Origin: an uncultured Clostridia bacterium
GTDB lineage: Bacteria; Bacillota; Clostridia; Christensenellales; Borkfalkiaceae
Reading direction: 5' to 3'
NCBI GenBank assembly: GCA_947570625.1
Contig: CANOUP010000004.1
Location: forward strand, 35,996 to 99,995
Length of the DNA: 64,000 bases
The position numbers were made by a program, and so were the translations under genes. This document shows positions 1 through 7,468 of the stretch, piece by piece; the first letter of the stretch is position 1; each line of letters begins with the position of its first letter. Under the pieces are notes generated by a model. That model did no database searches and was not told the DNA's origin. It saw only the letters and a list, made by a program, of their open reading frames with translations.

Positions 1-671
1 CCGTGCAGAGCGCGTTCGACACGGGATATTCCGCGGTCAAACTGTATTTTATGCTGGGACTGCCTACCGAAACAGACGAGGACATCGACGGCATAGCCCG
101 CCTGTGCGCGCTTATCAAGGGCTGTTACAGACAGAAACCGAGAAAGAAACAGCTACGCATTTCCGTATCCCTATCCACCTTCATACCAAAGCCCTTTACA
201 CCCTTCCAGTGGGAGAAGCAGGCTGACCGCGTGGAGATACTCGAAAAGCAGGCAAGGCTTAAAAACTCCCCGCATATGAAGGGGGTAATGCTCAGCGTGA
301 GCGACTTTTTCACTTCACGGCTCGAAGCCGTGCTCGCCCGAGGAGACCGCAGGCTGTGCAAGGTTATCAAGCTCGCGTACGAAAACGGCTGTATATTCGA
401 CGGCTGGGACAGCGAGCTGAACAGGGAAGGCTGGGAAAAGGCTTTCGCACAGGCGGGCGTATTGCCCGAAGAATATACCTGCGCTATTGACGAAAACAGC
501 GTACTGCCCTGGGATTTTATAGATATAGGCGTGACCAAAAAGTTTTTCCTTGCCGAGCGCGCAAAGGCTTACTCTGCGCAGGTTACGGGGAGCTGCCGAA
601 ATTCCTGCAAGGGCTGCGGGCTTATGAAACACTGCCTCCGGGCAAAGGATACAGACGATGATAGCGTTTAA
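1..671 (+). CDS. B12-binding-type radical SAM protein (TIGR03960-like), C-terminal part
   Basis: The frame is open at the left edge (codons in phase with base 3), so about 223 C-terminal residues are seen and the cobalamin-binding and CxxxCxxC parts lie outside. What remains is the end of a radical SAM barrel (a GLPTETDEDI segment near the start) and a Cys-rich tail with the motif CRNSCKGCG. It overlaps the next gene, a DUF2344 protein, by 14 bp. That pairing just upstream of RNase G and rplU/rpmA is conserved in Clostridia, and the family name rests mainly on it. The reaction is not established for this family. Translational coupling with the next gene is likely. Confidence 0.8.
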   Translation, partial: VQSAFDTGYSAVKLYFMLGLPTETDEDIDGIARLCALIKGCYRQKPRKKQLRISVSLSTFIPKPFTPFQWEKQADRVEILEKQARLKNSPHMKGVMLSVSDFFTSRLEAVLARGDRRLCKVIKLAYENGCIFDGWDSELNREGWEKAFAQAGVLPEEYTCAIDENSVLPWDFIDIGVTKKFFLAERAKAYSAQVTGSCRNSCKGCGLMKHCLRAKDTDDDSV

Positions 672-1248
672 ATATACAAAGACGGACGGAGCCGAATACC
701 TTTCGCACCTCGACCTGTTAAGGCACATCGACCGCACGCTCAAACGCGCGGGGATACGCGTCAACGTTTCCGAAGGGTTCCACCCCCACCCGAAAATATT
801 TATGAACAGCCCGCTCGGGCTGGGCGTCAAGTCGCTTGCGGAATACTGCACGGCCGACTGCGTATGCGAGGGCGATTTCAAAGAACTTTTCAACGCCTGC
901 TCGCCCGCGGGCGTCAAATGCCTTGCGTACAAGACTACGGACTTCAATCCCAACTATGCGAATACGATTGAAAGCTGTACCTACTCCGCGGAGGGTATAA
1001 AGCCCTTCGACACGCGCGAATTTCTCGCCCGCGCAAACATTACCGTGACCGATAAACGGGGGCGCACCGTTGACATACGCCCCCGCATATACGCGCTCGA
1101 ACAGGCGGAAGGCAGACTTACTTTTACTCTCGGGTGCGGGCAGAACAATCTGCGCCCCGACCTCTTTACGGAAATACTCGAAAGCGAATTCAAAGGCAAA
1201 ACATACGGACTCATAAAGACTCATTCGCACGGCAAATACACATTCTGA
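658..1248 (+). CDS. TIGR03936 / DUF2344 radical SAM-associated protein
   Basis: This 196-residue protein has the typical DUF2344 start: a YLSHLDLLRHIDR segment at about residues 13-25, then SEGFHPHPK and a GLGVKSLAEY stretch. The family always accompanies or is fused to the upstream radical SAM protein. Its biochemical role is unknown, though a link to RNA or cofactor chemistry is often suspected from its neighbours. The ATG lies inside the end of the upstream gene (14-bp overlap), and the ribonuclease gene follows after 10 bp, so the three are probably one operon. It is slightly shorter than many homologues, with no visible break. Confidence 0.85.
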   Translation: MIAFKYTKTDGAEYLSHLDLLRHIDRTLKRAGIRVNVSEGFHPHPKIFMNSPLGLGVKSLAEYCTADCVCEGDFKELFNACSPAGVKCLAYKTTDFNPNYANTIESCTYSAEGIKPFDTREFLARANITVTDKRGRTVDIRPRIYALEQAEGRLTFTLGCGQNNLRPDLFTEILESEFKGKTYGLIKTHSHGKYTF

Positions 1249-1258
1249 CGGAGTTCTT

Positions 1259-2743
1259 ATGTCTAAAAAGACAATCTTCTTCGACGATTACTGCGGATAC
1301 CAAATATCGGTAATTGTCGAAAACGGCAAAATCACGGAGTTCGATTTCGAAAAAAGAAACAACACTTCCGTTATAGGCAATATCTATAAAGGCAGAGTGG
1401 AAAAGATTCTGCCGGGCATGAATTCGGCGTTCGTCAACTGCGGGCTGGAACGCAACTGCTATCTTTCCGCCGACGACGTTCCCCTCGACAAATCGCGCTA
1501 CGACGGCGGAGGCGAAAATCCCGTTTTCCCCGACATTAAAGAGGGCGACGAAATCGCAGTACAGGTAATAAAAGCGCCCGTCGGAAACAAGGGCGCGCGC
1601 GTCGCCGCGCACTTTTCGTTCGTCGGCAAACACATGATATATATGCCCGATACCCCTTTCGTCGGGGTTTCGCGCAAGATTACCGACGCCGAACTGAGAA
1701 AAAACCTTATCTACTGTGCGGAAACGCTTAAATCGCGCGACGAAGGCGTAGTTATGAGGACGTCGGCGCCGTACGCCAACCACGTTAGTCTGGAAAACGA
1801 AATCAAGTACCTGAGAAACCTTTACAGCGGGGTTGCCGAGGAGCTGAAAAAAGCACGGGTCGGCGCGCTTTTATACACCGACCTCGAACTGCCCATGCGC
1901 GTTATGCGCGACACTTTAAGCTACGACATAGAGCGCATAATAGTCGGCTCTCAAAAGCTTGCGTCGCTGATACGCGAGCTTGTCAATCTCTACCCCGCCG
2001 AATACCGCCGTCCCGTGCTTTTGCACGATTCGGGCAGGGATATGCTTGAAGAATACGGGCTGTCGGAACAGATTTCCGCCCTGACCTCGCCGAGGGTAAA
2101 TCTTGAAAACGGCGCATATCTCGTCATAGAAAAGACGGAAGCTTTGACCGTTATTGACGTAAACACGGGCGGGTTTACGGGCGCGGACAGTCTGGAACAG
2201 ACGGTATACAGCACTAATATTTCGGCGGCGCGCGAAATAGCAAGACAGGTGAAGCTGAGAAACATAGGCGGTATCGTAGTCGTCGATTTCATCGATATGT
2301 CCGACCCCCGCCACTGCGACTCTATCGTTTCGGAACTGGAAAAAGCGCTTAAAAAAGATATAGCCAAATGCACCGTGGGAAAGATGTCGGAGTTCGGGCT
2401 TGTGGAATTTACGCGCAAGCGCACGGGCGGGAATCCGCTGGCGCTTATGACGAAGCCCTGCCGTCATTGCAGGGGCGGCAAGATTAAAACCGCGCGCTAC
2501 GCTCTCCTCGAAATGCGCTCCGCGCTTTTGAAATTCGTTGCGGACGGGCACAGATTTATCCGCGCCGATATGCACGCCACGCTGTTCGAAAAACTAAACG
2601 AATGGCAGGAGCTCAAAGCCGACCTCGCGCCCCTGCTTCAAGGCGCGGAAGTCTATCTGGTGCCGAGAAGAAGCTACACGGAAGAACAGATTTCTTACAG
2701 GCTGGACGGAGCGTTGCCCGAAAACGCCGTAAAATTTATGTAA
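1259..2743 (+). CDS. rng: Ribonuclease E/G family endoribonuclease
   Basis: A 494-residue RNase G-type single-strand endoribonuclease for rRNA and mRNA processing in the cytoplasm. An S1 domain lies near residues 35-110 (NIYKGRVEKILPGMNSAF). The DNase I-like catalytic core has the two expected metal-binding aspartates in TVIDVNTGG and VVVDFIDM. A zinc-link motif with two cysteines (CRHC, near residue 400) follows, as used for dimerisation in RNase E/G. The long C-terminal scaffold of RNase E is absent, which fits RNase G. It sits 10 bp after the DUF2344 gene. A GC-rich hairpin follows the stop. Confidence 0.93.
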   Translation: MSKKTIFFDDYCGYQISVIVENGKITEFDFEKRNNTSVIGNIYKGRVEKILPGMNSAFVNCGLERNCYLSADDVPLDKSRYDGGGENPVFPDIKEGDEIAVQVIKAPVGNKGARVAAHFSFVGKHMIYMPDTPFVGVSRKITDAELRKNLIYCAETLKSRDEGVVMRTSAPYANHVSLENEIKYLRNLYSGVAEELKKARVGALLYTDLELPMRVMRDTLSYDIERIIVGSQKLASLIRELVNLYPAEYRRPVLLHDSGRDMLEEYGLSEQISALTSPRVNLENGAYLVIEKTEALTVIDVNTGGFTGADSLEQTVYSTNISAAREIARQVKLRNIGGIVVVDFIDMSDPRHCDSIVSELEKALKKDIAKCTVGKMSEFGLVEFTRKRTGGNPLALMTKPCRHCRGGKIKTARYALLEMRSALLKFVADGHRFIRADMHATLFEKLNEWQELKADLAPLLQGAEVYLVPRRSYTEEQISYRLDGALPENAVKFM

Positions 2744-2748
2744 ATTAT

Positions 2749-2778
2749 CCGCCCGCGCGTAACAAAACGCGCGGGCGG
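2749..2778 (+). terminator. GC-rich hairpin after rng
   Basis: A 12-bp perfect stem (2749-2760 with 2767-2778) closes a 6-nt AACAAA loop just after the rng stop. The T-rich stretch (about 2789-2796) is 10 bases further on, so termination may be imperfect. The convergent minus-strand gene ends at 2786, so the hairpin may serve both strands. Confidence 0.55.
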
Positions 2779-2785
2779 ACGGGCT

Positions 2786-3226
2786 TTAAAGAAATTTTTT
2801 AAGTCTTTTTTCAAAACTTTCTTCTACGGAAATGAGTTCCGTGAGAAGCTGTCTGACGTCGGGCTGGATAGTCTTACCTCCGTCGGTCAAAGTCGTTTTC
2901 AGCGACGTGATGCCGTTGACCGTTCCGCGTATCATCATCTGCGCTATATTCTGCGCGGAGTTGTCGCTTGCCGTGCCCATTTTGATTGCGCTCCACATCA
3001 TCGCCTTCTTTATGGGGCCGGGTTCCTTCAAATCGAGACCGCTTTCAAGCGCGATTTTCGCGGCTTTACTGCATATCTTCTCGTATTCTTCGTGCTGGCG
3101 CATAATCTCCTCGCGTATGGCGCCGTCGTCCACTTCGGGCATAATGTCGGAAATGGAAGTTAATGCAAGCTGTGCGTTGCGGTAAATTTCGGCAACAATT
3201 TCACTGTTCGATTTAGTCTGTTCCAT
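2786..3226 (-). CDS. Hypothetical all-alpha protein, 146 aa
   Basis: I do not recognise this family. The protein is 146 residues, without a signal peptide, membrane segment or cysteine cluster pattern. It is rich in Glu, Lys, Ile and Met with heptad-like spacing (EIMRQHEEYEKICSKAAKIALESG), so a small cytoplasmic helical bundle is likely. The ATG at 3226 is preceded by AAGGAG at a normal distance, which supports it as real. It is convergent with rng and divergent from rplU, interrupting an otherwise conserved plus-strand cluster. It could be a lineage-specific accessory gene. No function should be read from position alone. Confidence 0.7.
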   Translation of the reverse strand: MEQTKSNSEIVAEIYRNAQLALTSISDIMPEVDDGAIREEIMRQHEEYEKICSKAAKIALESGLDLKEPGPIKKAMMWSAIKMGTASDNSAQNIAQMMIRGTVNGITSLKTTLTDGGKTIQPDVRQLLTELISVEESFEKRLKKFL

Positions 3227-3295
3227 TGAGTACTCCTTGTAACTTTAACTTGCTTAATTTAAGGAAAAATATACCTCGGACAAACCTAAATTTAC

Positions 3296-3324
3296 TTGAC
3301 ATACAACCTTGGGCATGTTATATT
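3296..3324 (+). promoter_or_regulatory. Sigma-A promoter for rplU-rpmA
   Basis: TTGACA (3296-3301), 17-bp spacer, TATATT (3319-3324), with a TG-extended -10 (TG at 3316-3317). It is a strong promoter as expected for ribosomal protein genes. Transcription would start near 3331, leaving a leader of about 100 nt before rplU. Confidence 0.85.
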
Positions 3325-3330
3325 TATATT

Positions 3331-3420
3331 CGAGCCGCTCGGAACGGGCCTTACAAACGTGCAACGCACTGCCTGTACACCATACGTGTGAACGTCCGGC
3401 GAGACTGGTTAGAGGAGGTA
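3331..3420 (+). ncRNA. Probable L21 leader (rplU 5' UTR element)
   Basis: The leader between the promoter and rplU has paired segments (CGTGCAACGCAC and CATACGTGTGAACG) and ends in GGCGAGACTGGTTAGAGGAGG, with the rplU SD inside the final element. The position, length and terminal motif fit the Firmicutes L21 leader, which mediates feedback control by L21. I recall the motif from memory and have not run a covariance search. Confidence 0.55.
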
Positions 3421-3429
3421 AAATTTTTT

Positions 3430-3792
3430 ATGTACGCTATTTTCGAAAACGGAAGCAAACAGTACAAAGCCGGCGTAGGAGACCTTGTAAAGGTTGAAAA
3501 GCTGGACGTGGCCGTAGGAACAACCGTTACTTTCCCCGTCGTTCTGACTGCCGATGAAAAGGGCATTCAGGTCGGTAAGGAAGTTGAAAAGGTCAAGGTT
3601 ACCTGTGAAGTCGTTTCTCAGGGCAAGGACAAGAAGATTATCGTCTTCAAGTACAAAGCCAAGAAAAACGTAAGGAAAAAGCAGGGTCACAGACAGCCTT
3701 ACACTCAGGTTAAAGTAACAGCTATCGGCGCGCCCGCAGTCAAGAAAACCGCGGCTAAAAAGACGGCGGAAGCCGTTGCCGAGGCAGAGTAA
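3430..3792 (+). CDS. rplU: 50S ribosomal protein L21
   Basis: A 120-residue L21 of the large ribosomal subunit. The chosen ATG (3430) gives the canonical N-terminus MYAIFENGSKQYKAGVGD and follows a strong AGAGGAGG SD at 3411-3418. The frame is open further upstream only because the leader lacks stops. The C-terminal region has the conserved KKNVRKKQGHRQPYT segment that contacts 23S rRNA. A roughly 18-residue Ala/Lys/Glu tail extends beyond the usual length of about 103. It is followed after 18 bp by rpmA without the ysxB/prp gene that normally sits between them in Firmicutes. Confidence 0.97.
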   Translation: MYAIFENGSKQYKAGVGDLVKVEKLDVAVGTTVTFPVVLTADEKGIQVGKEVEKVKVTCEVVSQGKDKKIIVFKYKAKKNVRKKQGHRQPYTQVKVTAIGAPAVKKTAAKKTAEAVAEAE

Positions 3793-3810
3793 TTTCAGGA
3801 GGATAGAATA

Positions 3811-4089
3811 ATGATATTTTTACGTTTATTCGCCCATAAAAAAGGTACGGGTTCTTCCCACAACGGCAGAGACAGTAATCCCAAAATGCTGGGAATCAAG
3901 CGCGCGGACGGTCAGTTCGTGCTTGCGGGCAACATTCTCGTAAGACAGCGCGGTTCCAAATTCAAGGCAGGCAAGGGCGTCGGTATGGGTAAAGACGACA
4001 CGCTTTTCGCGCTCGTCGACGGTACCGTCAGGTTTGAAAGACTGGGCAAAGACGGTAAGCAGGTTTGCGTATATCCCGTCGCGGAATAA
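3811..4089 (+). CDS. rpmA: 50S ribosomal protein L27 with cleavable-type N-terminus
   Basis: A 92-residue L27 with the hallmark [25 protein letters not shown] region and the [12 protein letters not shown] core. Its N-terminus, [12 protein letters not shown], is not the short MAHKKG of E. coli. It resembles the staphylococcal LNLQFFAxKKG extension, which the protease Prp removes so that the new N-terminus can reach the peptidyl-transferase centre. Cleavage would fall between F7 and A8. An AGGAGG-type SD precedes the ATG. It is co-transcribed with rplU and followed by a strong terminator. No prp gene is beside it, and obg does not follow. Confidence 0.97.
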   Translation: MIFLRLFAHKKGTGSSHNGRDSNPKMLGIKRADGQFVLAGNILVRQRGSKFKAGKGVGMGKDDTLFALVDGTVRFERLGKDGKQVCVYPVAE

Positions 4090-4100
4090 TCAATAAGGGC

Positions 4101-4136
4101 ACGGCAATCCGCTGAAACGGATTGCCGTATTTTTTA
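4101..4136 (+). terminator. Intrinsic terminator of rplU-rpmA
   Basis: An 11-bp perfect stem (4101-4111 with 4118-4128) with a 6-nt CTGAAA loop, followed by ATTTTTTA. It sits 11 bp past the rpmA stop. Confidence 0.92.
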
Positions 4137-4143
4137 ATTGAAA

Positions 4144-5697
4144 ATGAAACAAAAATTCAAAGACGTGCTCCGCCTTAAATCTGGGCTTGCGGCATATATA
4201 CTTGCAATAACCTGGCTTGTTTTATACTTCGGGCTTGGCGCGGTTATTTTTAAAAATATGGCGAACACTTCCCCCGCCCTTCCGCTGTTCGGCGCGGTCA
4301 TTGCGTTTATCCCCGTAACCGCGCTGATTATCGATACGGCGCTGGGAACGACCCGCGCGGTGCGCATTGCCGTTATCTGCGCGTGCCCCGTGCTCGGCGT
4401 TTTATACTTTTTCTTTTTCGCATTCGTTCTGTCAAAACTCAACTACTTCTTAATAGAGGGCGCGCCGTACTTCGTTACCGCGGGTCTTCTCGCCCTGACG
4501 GCGTTTTTCGTATTCGGGTTTCCCAAGCTTAGTAAACTGTGGAAAAGAATATCGGCAACCGCACTTTCGGCAATCATATTCATAATCTGTGTCGTCTGCC
4601 TGTTCGGCGCTACGCCCTTTTACGTTTCGGGCGGAACAACGGTTTTCGCCGTCGAGGACGAATACCAGATTGCGTTTGCGACTTCGCACAAGTCCGTCGC
4701 TTATGTGACGGTCGGCGGTAAGGTCTATTTCGACCAGACAAACGGACAGAATAACGTGCGCTCGCTGCACAAAATAAGCGTGCCTTCCGCCGAGCTGGAC
4801 CAGGCGCGCGAATACAGCATACACGCGCAGGGCGTTAGTATTAATTCTGCGTACCTGCCCTCCAAGGGAATAAAGATAAACAAGACCTATTCTTTCCGCC
4901 CCGCGGGCGAAAACGACGCGCTGCGCATTTACAGCCTTTCCGACACGCACGAGTGCGTTTCGGGACCCGCCCGCGCGGGTTCGTGGTTCGGAGAAAATCT
5001 CGACCTGCTGATACTCAACGGCGACATTATAAACGACGTTTCAAGCGAGTACCAGATTTCGCTTATATACAAGCTTGCGCATAAAATAACGGGCGGAAGC
5101 GTTCCCGTCGTGTTCACGCGCGGAAACCACGAGTGCAACGGCAGGCTTGCGGGCGAACTTGGAAAATACGTCGGCTGTGCCGACAGGGGTTTTTACTATA
5201 CGCTTAAAATAGGCGGGCTTTCACTTCTCGTACTGGACACCTGCAACGATATGCCCGACGACAGCGCGCTTATAAGCCCGATAGCAAATTTCGACGAGGT
5301 GCGCAAAGCGCAGTCCGACTGGCTGAAAACGCTTGATTTTAAAGACGGCGAACGCAATATTACCGTCGCGCATATGGCTTTCCCTCTCTCGGGCTATGTT
5401 GCCGAAACCTGTCATTGGGGCGGTTGGGCGAGAGAGCTTGTTTCGCTTACCGCGCAAACAGACCTTGCGCTCTGCGGGCACTCGCACAGGACGGACTTGA
5501 ATTTGACTGGCACTCCCGACAACGCTGTTGCGCCCTATCCCGTGCTCCGCGGTTCGATAAGAAGCAACCGCTATGCCGACAGGGAAGGCGTTTCCCCCGC
5601 GGAGTTTACGGGCACAGCGATAGAGATTAAGGACGGCAAAATAAACATTAAGTTCACCAACGCAAAAAAACAAATAATGAAGGAGTTTGAATTATGA
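4144..5697 (+). CDS. Membrane-anchored calcineurin-like metallophosphoesterase
   Basis: A 517-residue protein with about five hydrophobic segments in its first 165 residues, then a calcineurin-like phosphoesterase domain. Metal-binding motifs appear in order: LSDTHECV, LNGDIINDV, FTRGNHEC and LCGHSHRTD, matching the DxH / GDxxD / GNHE / GHxH signature. The catalytic site would use a two-metal centre to hydrolyse a phosphomonoester or diester, and the substrate cannot be told. The catalytic part probably faces outward behind the membrane anchor, though orientation is inferred. I chose the ATG at 4144 over an in-frame TTG two codons earlier. Its stop overlaps the next ATG (ATGA), so the two genes are coupled. 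Confidence 0.85.
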   Translation: MKQKFKDVLRLKSGLAAYILAITWLVLYFGLGAVIFKNMANTSPALPLFGAVIAFIPVTALIIDTALGTTRAVRIAVICACPVLGVLYFFFFAFVLSKLNYFLIEGAPYFVTAGLLALTAFFVFGFPKLSKLWKRISATALSAIIFIICVVCLFGATPFYVSGGTTVFAVEDEYQIAFATSHKSVAYVTVGGKVYFDQTNGQNNVRSLHKISVPSAELDQAREYSIHAQGVSINSAYLPSKGIKINKTYSFRPAGENDALRIYSLSDTHECVSGPARAGSWFGENLDLLILNGDIINDVSSEYQISLIYKLAHKITGGSVPVVFTRGNHECNGRLAGELGKYVGCADRGFYYTLKIGGLSLLVLDTCNDMPDDSALISPIANFDEVRKAQSDWLKTLDFKDGERNITVAHMAFPLSGYVAETCHWGGWARELVSLTAQTDLALCGHSHRTDLNLTGTPDNAVAPYPVLRGSIRSNRYADREGVSPAEFTGTAIEIKDGKINIKFTNAKKQIMKEFEL

Positions 5698-6188
5698 TAA
5701 AGGTATCCCCCCTCACCGATTTGACAAAAGAAAAGTTTTACGGGCTTTTCAAAGACTATTATAAAGAACTCGACTGCGAGGACGATACCGCGCACCTGCT
5801 CGAAGAATATATAATGCCCGACCTTCTGGCGGGGCTGATTAAAATAGATTTGCTTCACGACGGCGAAGGATATTCGGGTTTCGTAGTCTACCAGACGGAC
5901 GATATAAACAACGACTGGAATTACAGAGAGGGCGAAGGCGATATACGCGAGATATATATCGCACCGGACGCGCGTGGCAAGGGTTACGGCAAATTTCTTT
6001 TGTTCACCGCCGAAATGAAGCTTTTCGAAAGCGGGGCGAAAAAAGTTTACTGCCTGCCTTACGAGGAGTCGGCGGGATTTTTCGAAAAATGCGGATACGC
6101 CGACTCGCAGGAATACTGCGAAGAGCTTGACTGCAACGTATACGAAAAAGAGCTGTCCGAACACAAATGTTCGTGCAAGGGTGAATAA
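5694..6188 (+). CDS. GNAT family N-acetyltransferase
   Basis: A 164-residue GNAT fold protein. Motif A, with the acetyl-CoA pyrophosphate loop, is clear at about residues 82-101: IREIYIAPDARGKGYGKFLL, containing the RGKGYG loop. A motif B-like segment follows (AGFFEKCGYADSQEY). Substrate unknown. The start overlaps the metallophosphoesterase stop by 4 bp, and an AraC-type gene follows immediately, so the three are likely transcribed together. A short Cys-containing tail (HKCSCKGE) ends the protein. A similar but broken GNAT gene lies near the right edge of the window. Confidence 0.88.
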   Translation: MIKVSPLTDLTKEKFYGLFKDYYKELDCEDDTAHLLEEYIMPDLLAGLIKIDLLHDGEGYSGFVVYQTDDINNDWNYREGEGDIREIYIAPDARGKGYGKFLLFTAEMKLFESGAKKVYCLPYEESAGFFEKCGYADSQEYCEELDCNVYEKELSEHKCSCKGE

Positions 6189-6189
6189 T

Positions 6190-6897
6190 TTGAACGGTAT
6201 CGTCTACGCAGGCGGGGACGTACGTATCGCTTCGAACAAAAATTTCGAAATAGTTCTGCCCGACGGAGATTGCCTGATTACCGCCGACGGAGTCGAAACG
6301 CGCGTCCGCGCGGGACAGGCGATAATTATTCCGCCCCTGCAAAAGTTTACGCTTTCCGTTAGCGCGGGCACGAGAGTATCCGTCGAACAGGCGCTTCTGC
6401 CCGTAAAGGGCGTGACGGTTGCCGATGACGACGGTTCGATTGCCTACGCCTTGCGCGAAGCGGTGAAGTACTTTAATTGCGATAATCCGAAAAGGGATTT
6501 GGTTCTTTCGGCGCTCGGCTCGCTGATTGTGGGATACGTCAACGTGTTCGTTTCGGCGGAGAAGTATTCGCCCGTCGTACGAGCCGTTGCCGACGCAATC
6601 GAAAAAAATCTTTCCTCTTCCGCCTTTTCATTAGACGGCTTTATGAAAAAGTTTCCGCTTAACTACGACTATTTAAGACGGCTTTTCAAAAAAGAAGTCG
6701 GGGTTTCGCCGAGGGAATATCTTTTGAACGGCAGAATGGAACTCGCGCGGGGCATTATCCTCGGCGGACTGTCGAACAGGTATTCGGAGTACACGGTTTC
6801 CCAGCTTGCCGAAGCGTGCGGATTTGCCGACCCCCTCTACTTTTCGAGAGTGTTTAAAAAATACTTCGGGGTAAGCCCGTCGGAATACGGAAAATAG
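6190..6897 (+). CDS. AraC family transcriptional regulator
   Basis: A protein of about 235 residues with an N-terminal cupin-like sensor region (VLPDGDCLITADG) and a C-terminal pair of HTH motifs typical of AraC/XylS regulators (YLRRLFKKEVGVSPREYL, then VSQLAEACGFADPLYFSRVF with KYFGVSPSEY). It binds DNA in the cytoplasm, with unknown ligand. I favour the TTG at 6190, two bases after the GNAT stop, because AAGGGTG at 6177-6183 is then at proper SD distance. A GTG at 6181 is the alternative. The coupling suggests it regulates the local GNAT or phosphoesterase genes, but no operator is recognisable. Confidence 0.85.
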   Translation: MNGIVYAGGDVRIASNKNFEIVLPDGDCLITADGVETRVRAGQAIIIPPLQKFTLSVSAGTRVSVEQALLPVKGVTVADDDGSIAYALREAVKYFNCDNPKRDLVLSALGSLIVGYVNVFVSAEKYSPVVRAVADAIEKNLSSSAFSLDGFMKKFPLNYDYLRRLFKKEVGVSPREYLLNGRMELARGIILGGLSNRYSEYTVSQLAEACGFADPLYFSRVFKKYFGVSPSEYGK

Positions 6898-6900
6898 AAA

Positions 6901-6931
6901 AAGTTCACGTAAACATTTACGTGAACTTTTT
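6901..6931 (+). terminator. Bidirectional terminator between AraC and XRE genes
   Basis: A 13-bp perfect inverted repeat (6901-6913 with 6916-6928), flanked by an A-run on the left and a T-run on the right. It lies between convergent genes and could terminate both. Confidence 0.85.
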
Positions 6932-7137
6932 TATTGCTTTTCGACGCCGAGCAAATAGTCCGTCGTCACTTCAAAATATTCGACAAGTACAATCACGGCG
7001 TTAGCATTAGGCACGCGCTGTCCGTTTTCCCAGTAAACTATCGCTGTATGGCTTAGCCCGACAGCCTTTGCCAATTGCTCTTGCGATAAATTATTATCTA
7101 TACGCAATTCTTTTAATCTTTCCGAAAATTTACTCAT
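6931..7137 (-). CDS. Small XRE/Cro-type helix-turn-helix regulator
   Basis: A 68-residue protein that is almost entirely an HTH_3 domain: MSKFSERLKELR, LSQEQLAKAVGLSHTAIVYWENGQRVPN, and the dimerising end TTDYLLGVEKQ. It is a cytoplasmic DNA-binding repressor or activator. I chose the ATG at 7137. An in-frame GTG at 7152 lies inside a palindrome that looks like its operator. No SD is visible before either start, so translation may be weak or the mRNA nearly leaderless. Two TCRCAATTGTGA palindromes just upstream suggest autoregulation and control of the divergent short ORF at 7212. Confidence 0.85.
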   Translation of the reverse strand: MSKFSERLKELRIDNNLSQEQLAKAVGLSHTAIVYWENGQRVPNANAVIVLVEYFEVTTDYLLGVEKQ

Positions 7138-7148
7138 AACAAAATTTA

Positions 7149-7201
7149 TCACAATTGTGACTGATATAATATCGGCAGTAGTCGCAATTGTGACTACTGC
7201 C
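7149..7201. promoter_or_regulatory. Tandem palindromic operators around a divergent promoter
   Basis: A perfect 12-bp palindrome TCACAATTGTGA (7149-7160) and a second copy of its core inside a 28-bp palindrome (7174-7201; 13 of 14 pairs match) have centres 33 bp apart, about three helical turns. Between them is a TG-extended -10, TGATATAAT (7162-7170), reading rightward. A leftward TATTAT overlaps it. This is the layout expected for an autoregulating XRE repressor, here the adjacent gene at 6931-7137. Confidence 0.7.
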
Positions 7202-7211
7202 GAGGTCTAAT

Positions 7212-7343
7212 ATGAAATTTGATAGTAATGATTTTAATACCCGAAAAATACCCCGCGCAAACCGCGCCTTTACAGTATACGACCTGCGCGTCGTCAAACA
7301 CAGTTGCTTTTACCCCCCCCCGTCACTTGTCAACTATTTTTAG
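7212..7343 (+). CDS. Possible short ORF (43 aa) divergent from the XRE gene
   Basis: An ATG at 7212, with GAGG at 7202-7205 at SD distance, opens a 43-codon frame that ends at TAG 7341-7343. It starts MKFDSNDFNTRKIPRANR and ends in a Cys/Pro-rich segment. It lies downstream of the extended -10 and palindromic operators, so it may be the regulated partner of the XRE gene. A run of nine C residues (7313-7321) inside it encodes three prolines and is a likely slippage site, so the frame could be decayed or phase-variable. I recognise no family, and it may be non-coding. Confidence 0.3.
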   Translation: MKFDSNDFNTRKIPRANRAFTVYDLRVVKHSCFYPPPSLVNYF

Positions 7344-7468
7344 TTAATTTTTTTATCTTAATAAATAAAACCTTCCCATCGCGGCATAGCGGGGAAGGCT
7401 TACACTTACTATGGTTACAGCGTAATACATTACGCAACGTAACGAGCAAGCGTTTTTAATAAATTTTT
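7344..7468. other. Intergenic remainder of the 7.15-7.47 kb gap
   Basis: Beyond the operators and the short ORF, this AT-rich stretch holds only the minus-strand terminator at 7371-7398. I see no further gene. Confidence 0.5.
7371..7398 (-). terminator. Terminator of the Gly-pentad XRE gene
   Basis: A stem CCTTCCC/GGGAAGG with an inner CGC/GCG pairing. On the minus strand it is followed by TTTTATTTATTAA. It lies about 70 bp past the stop of the gene at 7469-8257. Confidence 0.75.

Noticed and set aside
3226-3429. Longer L21 starting at 3226
   Set aside because: The upstream region contains the promoter and leader. The ATG at 3430 with AGAGGAGG gives the canonical L21 N-terminus.
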